A stretch of DNA of 64,000 nucleotides from Amycolatopsis bartoniae (lineage in GTDB: Bacteria; Actinomycetota; Actinomycetes; Mycobacteriales; Pseudonocardiaceae), in assembly GCF_014191255.1 (NCBI RefSeq), contig NZ_JACHWH010000001.1, forward strand, positions 558,001 to 622,000, given 5' to 3'. The number at the start of each line of letters is the position of its first letter. The stretch's first letter is position 1. This document shows, piece by piece, positions 10,139-18,931 of this stretch. Under the pieces are notes generated by a model that did no database searches, was not told the DNA's origin, and saw only the letters and a list, made by a program, of their open reading frames with translations. The translations under genes were made by a program, and so were the position numbers.

Positions 10139-10281
10139 GGTCAGGCGTGTGAACCGGCGTCTGGCCGTGCTACGGCACGCCGAGAATGTCAGTGGCAACG
10201 TGGCGGCGACGTGCCGATACTATGGTATCGGCTCAGCCGCAACATCTTTTACCGGTGAACGCGACTACGAGGAACACGACC
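10139..10281 (+). pseudogene. Remnant of an IS481/integrase-type transposase N-terminus
   Basis: The frame reads NRRLAVLRHAENVSGNVAAT then CRYYGI, the opening of a family of HTH-plus-integrase transposases. A change of frame gives SRNIFYR, then a TGA where Trp is expected, then RDYEEH. The remnant is cut at a CTAG where the next IS begins. Bases 9974-10138 hold nothing else I can assign. Confidence 0.55.
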
Positions 10282-11275
10282 TAGGTGTTCTGTCCCGGGA
10301 GGTTAGGTAGGCGGCTGGCGGGTGGGTGGCCTGCGAGTGCGGTGTGGCCGCGGTGGTGATTGTAGGTGTGTAGCCATCGTGGCAGTGCTTCGCGGCGTTC
10401 GGCTCCAGATTGGTAGGGCCGGGCGTAGGCCCATTTCGTCGAGAAGCGTGCGGTTGAATCGCTCCACCTTTCCGTTGGTCTGAGGTCGGTAGGGGCGGGT
10501 GCGTTTGTGGGTGATCCCGGCATCGGCGAGGGTGTCGCGCCAGAGTCTGGACTTGTAGCACGAACCGTTGTCGGTCAGTACCCGCTGGGTCGTGATGCCG
10601 TGGGCAGTAAAGAAGCTCTGGGCTCGTCGCCAGAACGCGACCGCCGTCTCTTTCCTCTCGTCCGGGCAGGATCTCGGTGTAGGCCAACCGGGAATGGTCG
10701 TCCACGGCGTTGTGCAGGTAGCTGTATCCGACATGGCTGTTGCCGCCTGCGTCGAGGGTTTTGCCGGGTGTGCGGGTGCGATGCCGCTGCCCTGCTTGCC
10801 GACCGGTGACGCGGTGCCCGCCTCCGTCGGGGATGTTGCCCAGCTTCTTGATGTCCACGTGGACCAGTTCACCGGGAGTGGCATGTTCGTAGCGGCGGAC
10901 CGGCCGGCCGGTGACTCGGTCGAGATGGGCCAGGCGGGGTAGGCCGTAGCGGGCCAGCACTCGATGCACGGTGGAGGGCACTAGGTGCAGGAAAAATGCG
11001 ATCCGGGCCGGTCCCCACCGCCGCTGCACGCGGACCTTGATGATCCGGCGTTCAGTGCGAGTGGGTGTGCGCCGGAGACTGTGGTGCGGGCGTGAGGACC
11101 GGTCGACCATGTCGGCCGCACCGTCCTGGCGATAGCGATCGGCCCAGCGCTTGGCCGTGGTCACCGAGACCTGGAAACGCTCGGCGGCCCGGCGCAGCGA
11201 CCATCCCTCGTCCACCACACAACGGGCCAGGCGCAGTCTGCCAGTCGGACTCAGCGGGGCGTTACGGTGTGACAC
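10281..11275 (-). pseudogene. IS481-family transposase, two frameshifts
   Basis: From GTG at 11273-11275 the protein begins VSHRNAPLSPTGRLRLARCV, then an HTH (WSLRRAAERFQVSVTTAKRW) and the start of the integrase core (HVDIKKLGNIPDGGGHRV, HNAVDDHSRLAYTEILP). The frame shifts near 10660 to DERKETAVAFWRRAQSFF and RVLTDNGSCYKSRLWRDTLA. It shifts again near 10440 to WAYARPYQSGAERREALPRW and LPNLPGQNT, ending in TAG at 10281-10283 inside the left CTAG. The DDE residues are spread over different frames, so no active enzyme can be made without recoding. Confidence 0.8.
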
Positions 11276-11395
11276 GAGGACCTCCGAGGTGTGGTGCAGA
11301 TTGTGGTGATCCACACCAAACCCGAAGGTCCTCCCTCATTCCAAGATCATTCGATCACGTGCCCCGCCGTTCGCAACCTCCCGGACAGAACACCT
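10281..11395 (-). mobile_element. IS481-type insertion sequence with terminal inverted repeats
   Basis: The left end is at about 10283-10304 (AGGTGTTCTGTCC then CGGGAGGTT) and the right end at 11375-11395 (AACCTCCCGG then ACAGAACACCT). They are reverse complements apart from one extra base. The element is about 1.1 kb. CTAG borders the left end (10281-10284) but CTGT is at the right (11394-11397), so there is no clean target duplication. A second inverted repeat (11276-11283 with 11326-11333) closes directly on the GTG start of the transposase. Confidence 0.75.
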
Positions 11396-11442
11396 GTTGC
11401 GGGTCGTGACTTTGATGTCGGCGGAGGGAGCCTGAGGCGAGG

Positions 11443-11509
11443 GGACGGGTCTTTCGGGGGCAGGATGAGAAGTGCGACCCCCTCGTCCGTCGAGCAGAAA
11501 GACCCGTCC
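11443..11509 (+). repeat. Inverted repeat abutting the start of an IS481-like transposase fragment
   Basis: GGACGGGTCTTTC at 11443-11455 is the perfect reverse complement of 11497-11509, with a 41-base loop. The second arm ends immediately before the ATG at 11510. Confidence 0.65.
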
Positions 11510-11684
11510 ATGCGCCACCCTGATGCTCCACTGTCTGTCGAAGGCCGACGTCGGCTCGTGCAGCGTTGTCAGAGCCGCCCGATCGCCCACGTCGCCGCCG
11601 AGATGGGCATCTCGCGGCAGTGCGCCAGCAAGTGGATCAACCGCTGGCGGCGACACGGCGAAGCAGGTCTGAGCGACCGCTCTA
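11510..11684 (+). pseudogene. N-terminal fragment of another IS481-like transposase
   Basis: Starting at ATG 11510 it reads MRHPDAPLSVEGRRRLVQRC, then HVAAEMGISRQCASKWINRW and HGEAGLSDRS, a recognisable HTH half. It is cut at CTAG (about 11682) by the IS5-type element that follows. Its start resembles those of the elements at 10.3 kb and 54.4 kb, but it is a third, distinct copy. Confidence 0.65.
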
Positions 11685-12290
11685 GGCAGTGTCTGACAAA
11701 GTCTTGGTCCAGGTGGTCACGGCGTGGAGGACGATCGCGGCGCGGTAGACGATGGACAGCTTGTCGTAGCGGGTAGCCAGGCCGCGCCGTTGTTTGAGCA
11801 GGCTGAACCGGCGTTCGACGACGTTGCGGCCGCGGTAGTCGGTCGAGTCGAATGCCGGTGGGCGACCACCGCGGGAACCGCGGCGTTTGCGGTGCCCGCG
11901 GTGATCGGCAGGTTCGGGAATCACCGCGACGATGCCGCGGGCGCGCAGATGCTGGCGGATCGACCGCGAGGAGTAGGCCTTGTCACCACGGACGCGGTCG
12001 GGTCTCGTGCGAGCCCGACCGCGCCCATTCCGGCGGATGCGCAGGTGGCGCATCAGTTGCAGGGACATTGGTGCATCCCCGGCCTGGCCCGGACCCACCA
12101 GAACCACCAGCGGCCTGCCGTTGCCGTCCACGAGGTGATGCACTTTGGTGCTCCAGCCTCCGCGGGACCGGCCGATCGCGTGATCAGGCGGCTCGCTGTG
12201 CAGATCCGTGTAATTCGATCCAGCCCCCTGTGAGGCGGGTGATGGTCCCGCTGGCGCCGCCGACGACAACACCAAGCCCGTCTCAGCCAC
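11682..12290 (-). pseudogene. IS5-family (IS427-like) transposase, 5' truncated
   Basis: The C-terminal DDE part is readable: HAIGRSRGGWSTKVHHLVDG, RPLVVLVGPGQAGDAP, RVRGDKAYSSRSIRQHLRAR, VVERRFSLLKQRRGLATRYD and so on to the stop at 11682. The catalytic Glu region (NVVERRF) and one Asp region (GDKAYSS) are present. Upstream of about 12220 the frame stays open, but the residues no longer resemble the family, so the N-terminal HTH and first Asp are lost. One end abuts CTAG in the neighbouring IS481-like fragment, and no matching opposite end was found. Confidence 0.7.
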
Positions 12291-12648
12291 TACAAACGCC
12301 GCGGCTACCCACTTACCTAACTGCGGTTGCAGTACTAGCCCGGTAGGTTCGGCGAAGGTGAATGTTGGTTTACTGGCCGACAGGTGGCCCTGAAGGCAAG
12401 CGGCAGAACTCCTGGTGCCCTCGGATGGGACAGGTATGGGAGCGAAGGGTGCCAGCTCTCGGCAAATGTAATCGGCAGTATCGGCGCGGCATCGGTAGAT
12501 TCCGGACGAACTCCGGGGGCAGGACCACGTCGCGCCGGGCGATGATCACTCTGTGGGCGTCAATCGCGAAGGTGTGAATGCCCTGGCCGTATGAGGGGAG
12601 GTGTCAAAAAGAAATAGATAACGTAGCTGTGCGAGACCGGCGAGAGGA
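12291..12648. other. Gene-free stretch after the IS cluster
   Basis: I see no coding frame, terminator or further IS sequence that I can support. It separates the IS junction from the 3' end of the beta-glucosidase gene. Confidence 0.4.
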
Positions 12649-15129
12649 TCAACTACTGCGGATCGTTACAGGTGCACTGAGGGGAAGGTCACCCGCAGAG
12701 CGGCCTGCAAGTATAGTGAAGGTTCCAGTTTCCGTCTCCCATGAGTGCGACTGTTCCGACCAATGTTGGAAGCTACGCGGCGAAATGTGAATTTCGGCGG
12801 TTACCCCGTGCCCAGGATCTGCTTGAACTCCACAGAATCCAGCAAGCCATATAATCGGTCGGTCGATCACGGAAAGCTTCCGCTGGAGATAAACCTGCAC
12901 TACCTCTCGTCCGGGCCGGAGGCCGACATTTGCCAATCGCACCTGGACTGTTATCGGACTGGTGAGGGAAGCTGTATCTGGTACTTTCAAAGCGTGCAGC
13001 TGCCATTCGGTGTATCCTAATCCGTGGCCAAAGTAATAGGCAGGTTTCACCTTTGTGCGTGCCCATGCTCGGTAACCGATGTGTAGGCCCTCCGCGTAGA
13101 CGAGTTGGTTGTCCTGCGGTTGTGTAACTAGGACCGGTACATCACTTTCCGAAGTGGCCCAGGTGGTCGGCAACCTGCCACCTGGCTCGCGTGCGCCGAA
13201 CAGGATGTCAGCGAGCGCCTTGCCGCCTTCTTGGCCGGGAAACCAGCACAGCAGAAGCGCGTCGACCGCCTTATGCCAGGGAATTTCTACCGGTGCACCA
13301 GTATTTAATACCACTACAGTGCGTTTGTTGACGGCCGCGATTTTGTTTATGAGTTCGTTCTGTCTACGAGGTAACGTCATGGTCGCACGATCTGCGCCTT
13401 CGCTTTCATCATAGTTCGTAGTGCCGACGATGAGGATCGCCACATCCGCATCTCGCGCCACGTCTACTGCGGCAGCCAGTGCTTCTTCATGCGTTTGAGC
13501 ACGACCGAGTAGTAAGCTGAGGGTGACGCCTGTTGGTACGCCTATCGCACCAGATTTTATCTGATGCGATAGGCGTATAGCGATTTCTTGGTCTTGATGC
13601 AATTCAACCTCACCTGTTCCTGGCGCCGCCGGCACAGCGGTTCCGGGTTGTCCGCTCTCATGGTTGTCGATCACTTCATCCACGAGAATCTGCTCATCGG
13701 CGGCAAGTCGATAGGTCCCTGGCGAGCGGATAGCTCCGTTTCCGCCAACGCCGATCCTGTAAATTCCCGGTTCCAAAACCCGCAAACAAGTTTCTATTTC
13801 GATGAGGTCCACATCGACCAGGCCATCGTCCAGCCATATAAGCTGAGTCGCTTGCCGATTTTCGATTCTTATTACCTGCCCGTCCTTGTCGAGGTAGCGA
13901 ACCCGCACACCCGGTCGTCGTGTCTCTGGGTTCCGCAACATTTCCAATGGCATGAGGGGCAACTCCGAGCCGAAGTCCACCCCGGCGGCGTAGGCCACCT
14001 TTGTCTCTGGAAGGAGGCGTTCGCGTATATCCTCAAGCGGTGAGACGGTCTTTTCTGGAATAACAGCTGCGCTACCTCCACCCTGGATTTGGGCAACGAG
14101 CGCGTTGGGGCCGATCACTGCAATCCGTTTGAGCCGGTTGGGATTCAGAGGCAAGAGGCCGTTCTCGTTCCGAACCAGCACCGCGGAACTGGCAGCCGCC
14201 TGCTGTAGCAACGTTTGTTTCAGCTCGTTCTGCTGGACCAGACCGTCGTCAGGTTCGCGGTCAGTCGTGAATGCCTTCACGCGGTCCGCCAGGCGCAGAA
14301 GCCGAGCCACTTTGTCGTTGATAATCGCCTCGGGCACGTCACCCGCCAGAACCGCGTCGACGAGTCGATCGCTCCATGCTGTGGCCGGCCCTGGCATTGC
14401 AAGGTCATTGCCGCCATTTCCGGCTGCGACGGTTGAGCGGACGGCGAGCCAGTCCGAGATCACCACGCCATCGAAACCCCACTCTTCTTTCAGAGGGTCG
14501 CGTAGGAGTGAGTGCTCGGTCATTGTAACGCCGTTCACTCGGTTGTAGGCTGACATGAGCAACCACGCGCCGACGGTCACTGCCTGTTCAAAGGGTGCCA
14601 GGTAGACCTCCCGAAGAGTGCGCTCGTCCACCCGCACGTCCGCAGTGAAGCGTTCTGCTTCGGAATCGTTGGCGACAAAGTGTTTTGGCGTTGCGCCGAC
14701 ACCTTGTGCTTGCAGTGCACGGATGTAGGCCGCGCCGATCCGAGCGGTAAGTAATGGGTCCTCTGAGAAGCACTCGAAGTGCCTGCCGCCTAGGGGGCTA
14801 CGGTGGAGATTCAGGTTTGGCCCCAACAACACATGTATTCCTTTGCGCCGGGCCTCGTGGGCCAACAACGTGCCCAGCCGCATGGTCAGTGCTTCGTCCC
14901 AAGTGGCAGCAAGCGCCGTAGGTGATGGCAGACAGGTCGAGGGTGAACATTCATCCCAAGTGGTTCCGCGGACACCGCTAGGTCCATCCGAGAAGGTAAT
15001 ACTGCCGAGACCGATGCTGGCCTGTGGACAGGTTGTCCAGTAGCTTGCTCCGCTGATCAATTGCACCTTCTGGGTTAGGTTGAGTTTATTAAGCAACGGG
15101 TTGGCCTGCTCTGTCCTGGCGGATGCCAT
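12649..15129 (-). CDS. Glycoside hydrolase family 3 beta-glucosidase
   Basis: This 826-residue GH3 enzyme should hydrolyse beta-linked glucosides or related glycosides. The TIM-barrel domain shows TFSDGPSGVRG, GPNLNLHRSPLGGRHFECFS, KHFVAND (from residue 149) and GFDGVVISDW with the likely nucleophile Asp226. The second domain carries the NYDESEGADRATMTLP region, where the Glu of ESEG is the expected acid/base. Between them lies a PA14-like insert (about residues 390-500), and a fibronectin-III-like C-terminus follows (YYFGHGLGYTEWQLHALKV onward). There is no signal peptide, so it is probably cytosolic, acting on imported or internally made glucosides. AGGAGGGCACAC precedes the ATG. It is divergent from the glycosyltransferase and A+T-rich like the island. 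Confidence 0.9.
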   Translation of the reverse strand: MASARTEQANPLLNKLNLTQKVQLISGASYWTTCPQASIGLGSITFSDGPSGVRGTTWDECSPSTCLPSPTALAATWDEALTMRLGTLLAHEARRKGIHVLLGPNLNLHRSPLGGRHFECFSEDPLLTARIGAAYIRALQAQGVGATPKHFVANDSEAERFTADVRVDERTLREVYLAPFEQAVTVGAWLLMSAYNRVNGVTMTEHSLLRDPLKEEWGFDGVVISDWLAVRSTVAAGNGGNDLAMPGPATAWSDRLVDAVLAGDVPEAIINDKVARLLRLADRVKAFTTDREPDDGLVQQNELKQTLLQQAAASSAVLVRNENGLLPLNPNRLKRIAVIGPNALVAQIQGGGSAAVIPEKTVSPLEDIRERLLPETKVAYAAGVDFGSELPLMPLEMLRNPETRRPGVRVRYLDKDGQVIRIENRQATQLIWLDDGLVDVDLIEIETCLRVLEPGIYRIGVGGNGAIRSPGTYRLAADEQILVDEVIDNHESGQPGTAVPAAPGTGEVELHQDQEIAIRLSHQIKSGAIGVPTGVTLSLLLGRAQTHEEALAAAVDVARDADVAILIVGTTNYDESEGADRATMTLPRRQNELINKIAAVNKRTVVVLNTGAPVEIPWHKAVDALLLCWFPGQEGGKALADILFGAREPGGRLPTTWATSESDVPVLVTQPQDNQLVYAEGLHIGYRAWARTKVKPAYYFGHGLGYTEWQLHALKVPDTASLTSPITVQVRLANVGLRPGREVVQVYLQRKLSVIDRPIIWLAGFCGVQADPGHGVTAEIHISPRSFQHWSEQSHSWETETGTFTILAGRSAGDLPLSAPVTIRSS

Positions 15130-15176
15130 GTGTGCCCTCCTCGTGAGGTCGTCGCGTACCAGTGGTTTCGTCTAGT

Positions 15177-15205
15177 AAAATAGCCGATTTGTGTGGTGCA
15201 ATCAA
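15177..15205 (-). promoter_or_regulatory. Candidate promoter of the beta-glucosidase gene
   Basis: On the minus strand TTGATT (15200-15205) and TATTTT (15177-15182) are separated by 17 bases. They lie about 50 bases before the ATG at 15129. Confidence 0.5.
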
Positions 15206-15398
15206 GGCTTGTGGTGCGCTGACCGGAGAGTGCCTGTCGGCGACCGACTTGGCTGGATCGTGTGGAATTCGCCCCTTTCCTGCCTCATCCTGGGGACAAC
15301 TATTCTTCGAAAGTCTCACTCTCTGATTCGACGGCGAGGTGGTCGTTGCCCATGCGTTGGTCAGTCGTGTCAGGGTCACGGGTTGTGGGGTGGTTTCG

Positions 15399-16661
15399 GT
15401 GAAAGTTCTGATCCTGACTCATGGAACCCGTGGTGATGTCCAGCCTTATGTCGCCTTGAGCCGCGCGCTGGATAAGGCTGGCCACAGGGCCGTGCTTGCC
15501 GCGCCGCGTTCCCTTGTTCCTTTTGGGGTCGACCATGGCGTGGAGATGTTACCGATCGACGATGGCCCAAATGAAATGGTAGATGACCCGGTTGTGCAGG
15601 AGGCGTATAGACTCAACTACCGGGGACTCCGGGGTAAGAAGCTTGCCGCGCAACTCCTCCGGAAGCATCGTCCACTCATGGCGAAAGTTTTACGGGACAT
15701 AGTATCCGTTTCGGATGTAAATGCCGATCTATTGGTGCACCATGTCGTCCTGCCTGGCAATGAGATCGCTGAAAAGTTGGGTATTCCGTCCGTTGCGGTC
15801 TGTCTGCAGCCGATGTGGGTTCCCACGTCGGAGTTTCCTGATCCGCTGTGCCCATTCCCCGTGCCTTCGCTGTTCAACAAGCTTTCCTATATTTCCACTC
15901 GCTTGTGGTATCGTGCTGCACTAGGAAGTTCGGCCGGATGGCGTCGACAAGTATTGCAGTTGCCGTCTAGGCGGGGACGGCAAAATTTTCTCCGGAGGCC
16001 GGATGGTGGATCGGCGGCCGTATTGCAAGCATTCAGCCGGTATATCGCATCGCCTGCGGCTTATCCAGCTTCAGTTCATACCACGGGGTTCTGGTTTTTG
16101 CCCAGCGGTTCCGATTGGTCTCCTCCCGTAGAGTTAAATAGTTTTATCGAGTTGGACACTCGGCCGGTCGTGTATATCGGTTTCGGGAGTATGTTAGGCG
16201 ATAACGCGACCGCTGCCCAACGCGCCGTGGTGAAAGCTACGCGACTGGCAGGCGTCCGCGCTGTGGTGGGAACGGGATGGGGGGGAATTTCAGCGGGTAC
16301 TCATTCTGAAGACGTATTCTACATCTCCGACACTCCGCATGATTGGCTGTTCGCTCGGGTGGACGCTGTTGTCCACCACGGGGGTAGCGGAACTACGGGT
16401 GCGGCATTGTTGGCTGGACGACCACAGGTCGTTTGCCCATTTGTTCTTGATCAGCCCTTCCATGGTCGGCGGATGCACGATTTAGGCGTTGCGCCGCCTC
16501 CGCTGCCACAGCGGGCCTTTACCCCCGAGGCGCTTGCGGATGCGGTATGTGCTGCGGTGACTGATGGCAACATGGCGAGGCGTGCTCGGGAGATCGGGGT
16601 CGCGGTCCGTGACGAGGGCGGTGTTACTGAAGCCGTTGAAGTGTTGGAGTCGCTGCAGTGA
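15399..16661 (+). CDS. Glycosyltransferase, GT1/GT28 (sterol-glucosyltransferase-like)
   Basis: This 420-residue GT-B fold enzyme is expected to move a sugar from a nucleotide donor to a lipid-like or natural-product acceptor. The N-terminal GT28-type motif is ILTHGTRGDVQPYVALSRAL. The C-terminal donor site is VVHHGGSGTTGAALLAGRPQ with the FVLDQPFHG Asp-Gln pair. I start it at GTG 15399, where the conserved beta-strand begins after GTGGGGTGG; an upstream start at 15339 would add a poorly folded tail. It is divergent from the GH3 gene and convergent with the deacylase, sharing a strong terminator. Resemblance is to sterol glucosyltransferases rather than macrolide glycosyltransferases. Confidence 0.85.
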   Translation: MKVLILTHGTRGDVQPYVALSRALDKAGHRAVLAAPRSLVPFGVDHGVEMLPIDDGPNEMVDDPVVQEAYRLNYRGLRGKKLAAQLLRKHRPLMAKVLRDIVSVSDVNADLLVHHVVLPGNEIAEKLGIPSVAVCLQPMWVPTSEFPDPLCPFPVPSLFNKLSYISTRLWYRAALGSSAGWRRQVLQLPSRRGRQNFLRRPDGGSAAVLQAFSRYIASPAAYPASVHTTGFWFLPSGSDWSPPVELNSFIELDTRPVVYIGFGSMLGDNATAAQRAVVKATRLAGVRAVVGTGWGGISAGTHSEDVFYISDTPHDWLFARVDAVVHHGGSGTTGAALLAGRPQVVCPFVLDQPFHGRRMHDLGVAPPPLPQRAFTPEALADAVCAAVTDGNMARRAREIGVAVRDEGGVTEAVEVLESLQ

Positions 16662-16671
16662 TTGTGCCTGA

Positions 16672-16715
16672 ATGCGTATCCAACCCCGGATTGCAACCCG
16701 GGGTTGGATACGCAT
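16672..16715. terminator. Bidirectional hairpin terminator
   Basis: Two perfect 18-base arms (16672-16689 and 16698-16715) surround an 8-base loop, between the convergent ends of the glycosyltransferase (16661) and the deacylase (16744). Confidence 0.75.
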
Positions 16716-16743
16716 CAGCGTTGTGGCAGACGGTGTCTTGGTC

Positions 16744-17703
16744 TCAGATGGGATCCGTGTCGTTCCCTCTACTGGTGGCCAAACCTGAAGAATACACGGT
16801 TTCACCGGCTTGTATTCGGGCTTGTCGGCGGAGGAACATGATTACTTCGTCTGTGGGTGCGTAAAACTCTTCAACAAGATCCCCGTTGTAGTCAAAGATT
16901 TGCCCTATTTTATCTCCGTGTTTGACGAAGGATCCCGCTTCTGTTGAGGCTACGAAGAAACCGCTATGGGTAGCCTTGGTTGCCTGATCCAAATCGCCTT
17001 GCCCGCTTATCACATATTGTGGCGTTGTCGAATTTGAGTAGCGGTAAGAACTTGGAAGCATTTCTAGATCAGCCATAACCGATAGTACGCCAGTCACGTA
17101 GGCGTCGAGGTGATCTCTCTTGATCGCTCCTCCGCCGCCACATTCGGCATAAATGGCAGGTATGCCCGATGAAGCCGCAATCGTGATGCTTCGACCTTCA
17201 GGGGTCTTGTCGTGCTTCCACACCAGCGGCGTGCCGAAAGCAATAGCAGCACGGTGGCAAGCCTTCGCTGCGTCAGGAGTGTCGATGTAGCCGCAAAACA
17301 ATGGCATGCAGTACCGCAATCCGGCGGAGTGCAGATCAATTAGGAGATCAGCTCCCTTGATTACCTTCTCGGTGATTGCGGTTGCAATAGCGGCTGTCGG
17401 CCCGGAGCTTCCGTGGCCTGGAAAACTGCGTGCCAGGTCTCCTCCGTCCAATGGATTTCTGCGGCTGCAGGCGGACCAGGCAATTGCATTCGCCGGCGCG
17501 ACGGCTTTTACTACGCCCACAAAATCTATGTCGGCAAGACGTGTCAACAATTGCCGGACAGCTAGGACCCCCTCCTCCTCGTCCCCGTGAACGCCGCCGA
17601 GTATCGCGAGTGTTGGTCCCGCTTGAGTGGCACCTCGGAGGATGGACATGACTGCCCCGCCGGGCAGTGGAACGTGTTCATGCTGGTCATGCGTTGACAA
17701 CAA
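16744..17703 (-). CDS. Succinylglutamate desuccinylase/aspartoacylase-family deacylase
   Basis: This 319-residue zinc hydrolase of the AstE/AspA family (M14-like) is expected to remove an acyl group from the nitrogen of an amino acid or diamine derivative. Zinc ligands are visible as GGVHGDEEEG (His39, Glu42) and LLIDLHSAG (His125), with RSFPG as the substrate-binding Arg region. Family members include the ectoine-pathway deacetylase DoeB and aspartoacylase; the substrate here is unknown. The start is one of two adjacent TTG codons (17701-17703 or 17698-17700) after GAGGTGGAGC. At 24 G/C in 60 sampled bases it is the most A+T-rich gene seen and marks the right edge of the island. Confidence 0.85.
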   Translation of the reverse strand: MLSTHDQHEHVPLPGGAVMSILRGATQAGPTLAILGGVHGDEEEGVLAVRQLLTRLADIDFVGVVKAVAPANAIAWSACSRRNPLDGGDLARSFPGHGSSGPTAAIATAITEKVIKGADLLIDLHSAGLRYCMPLFCGYIDTPDAAKACHRAAIAFGTPLVWKHDKTPEGRSITIAASSGIPAIYAECGGGGAIKRDHLDAYVTGVLSVMADLEMLPSSYRYSNSTTPQYVISGQGDLDQATKATHSGFFVASTEAGSFVKHGDKIGQIFDYNGDLVEEFYAPTDEVIMFLRRQARIQAGETVYSSGLATSRGNDTDPI

Positions 17704-17889
17704 GCTCCACCTCTTTACAACTACCTGCTGTAACGATGGTTCGACCGGGCTTACCCGTCGAATGGTGGCTGGTCAACTAGGAGAACATGCGCCCTAGGAT
17801 AGTAGTCGCCGTAGAACCACCCTAAAACGGATACCTCTCCGGCTTACTGGTCGCGTGCTCCGGCGTGCCTGAACCCCCCCACTACACCC

Positions 17890-18708
17890 CTAGGACACAC
17901 CCACCGGGTTCGTGGCGATGCCCGACGCGACCTCGATCAACGTCTTCGCCGCTCGCTTGGCGTCCTGCAGTGAGAAGCGGGATGACGGGCCGCTGATGCT
18001 GATCGCCACCGGGAGGTGGGTGCCCAGCAGCGGGGCGGCGACACAGCGGCCGTCGTCCTCGTTTTCGCGGTCGTCGAGGGCGTAGCCCTGCTTGCGGACC
18101 TTCGCCAGCTCGTCGAAGTAGCTGTCGATGGCCGTGATCGTGTTGCCCGTGCGCTTCACCAGGCCCGTCTGGTCCAGCAGGTCCCGCACGCGCTCCTCCG
18201 GCAGCTGCGCCGCGATCGCCTTGCCCAGCGCCGTGCAGTGGATCGGGTCGCGGTCGCCCCTCGACGCGGCCAGGCGCACGCCCCGCCGGCTCTCCACGAT
18301 GTCGATGTAGATCACGTGATCACCGTCGAGCAGGCCCAGGTTCGCGGTCTCCCCGAACTCGTCGCGCAGGCGCTCCAGCGACGGCCGCGCCCGCTCGCGC
18401 AGGATCTCCAGGTGCCGTGACTGCATGCCGACGAACCCCAGCCCCAGCCGGAAGAGCCCGCCCTCCTCGTCGCGCTCCACGTAGCGGTGGTTCTCCAGCG
18501 TCCACAGGTAGCGGAACGCCGACGACTTCGGCAGCCCAGTGGTCTGGGCCACCTCGTTGAGGGTGATCCCGTCGACCGATTCCTGCAGCAGGTTCAAGAT
18601 CAGGCAAACACGCTCGACAGCGCGAACCGAATAGTCGCGCTCCTCCTCGGAACCCTCGGTGTCCTGAGGAGTCATGTCATCGGGATCTTGCTTCCTGCGG
18701 CGGCTCAC
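17890..18708 (-). CDS. IclR-family transcriptional regulator
   Basis: This 272-residue regulator has a winged-helix N-terminus (about residues 28-80: SVRAVERVCLILNLLQESVD, LNEVAQTTGLPKSSAFRYLW) and the IclR effector-binding domain behind it (GLLDGDHVIYIDIVESRRG, PIHCTALGKAIAAQLPEERV, GRCVAAPLLG). The GTG at 18706-18708 is preceded by GAGGTAGACC. It is divergent from the eight-gene catabolic operon at 18.97-27.07 kb, and a palindrome typical of IclR-family sites lies just after that operon's promoter. It is therefore the likely local regulator, probably a repressor lifted by a pathway intermediate. Normal high-G+C composition starts here. Confidence 0.9.
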   Translation of the reverse strand: MSRRRKQDPDDMTPQDTEGSEEERDYSVRAVERVCLILNLLQESVDGITLNEVAQTTGLPKSSAFRYLWTLENHRYVERDEEGGLFRLGLGFVGMQSRHLEILRERARPSLERLRDEFGETANLGLLDGDHVIYIDIVESRRGVRLAASRGDRDPIHCTALGKAIAAQLPEERVRDLLDQTGLVKRTGNTITAIDSYFDELAKVRKQGYALDDRENEDDGRCVAAPLLGTHLPVAISISGPSSRFSLQDAKRAAKTLIEVASGIATNPVGVS

Positions 18709-18863
18709 GGTCTACCTCATTTCGAGAGTTAACGTTTGCGTTTCAGATGCTACCGCCCCTGGAACCGGCATGTCAGGGGGCCAGAACGCATTCCGTCAAT
18801 GCCCAGTGACACTTTTGCGCCGAGTGTCATCCTCTGGCGTTCGGCGGTGCGGGGTACGGCCCC

Positions 18864-18892
18864 TTGACGCCTCCTGCCCGTCACCGTAGCTT
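18864..18892 (+). promoter_or_regulatory. Promoter of the eight-gene operon
   Basis: TTGACG (18864-18869), a 17-base spacer and TAGCTT (18887-18892) predict a start near 18899, upstream of the palindrome at 18915 and the first ATG at 18975. Confidence 0.6.
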
Positions 18893-18914
18893 GAAGCTAT
18901 CTGGCAGATCTGCT

Positions 18915-18931
18915 GTTTCATTAGGTGAAAC
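18915..18931. promoter_or_regulatory. Palindromic operator, GTTTCA-N5-TGAAAC
   Basis: The perfect 6-base arms are separated by TTAGG. It sits about 16 to 32 bases downstream of the predicted transcription start, a place where a bound repressor would block RNA polymerase. The same TTTCA-N5-TGAAA arrangement recurs at 27105-27119. Confidence 0.6.

Noticed and set aside
12649-16661. OleD/OleR-type macrolide self-resistance pair
   Set aside because: The glycosyltransferase has the HHGGSGTT motif of the sterol-glucosyltransferase type and the GH3 lacks a secretion signal; only the general analogy is kept.
16660-16740. Riboswitch-like structure
   Set aside because: It is a simple perfect hairpin between convergent stops, best read as a terminator.
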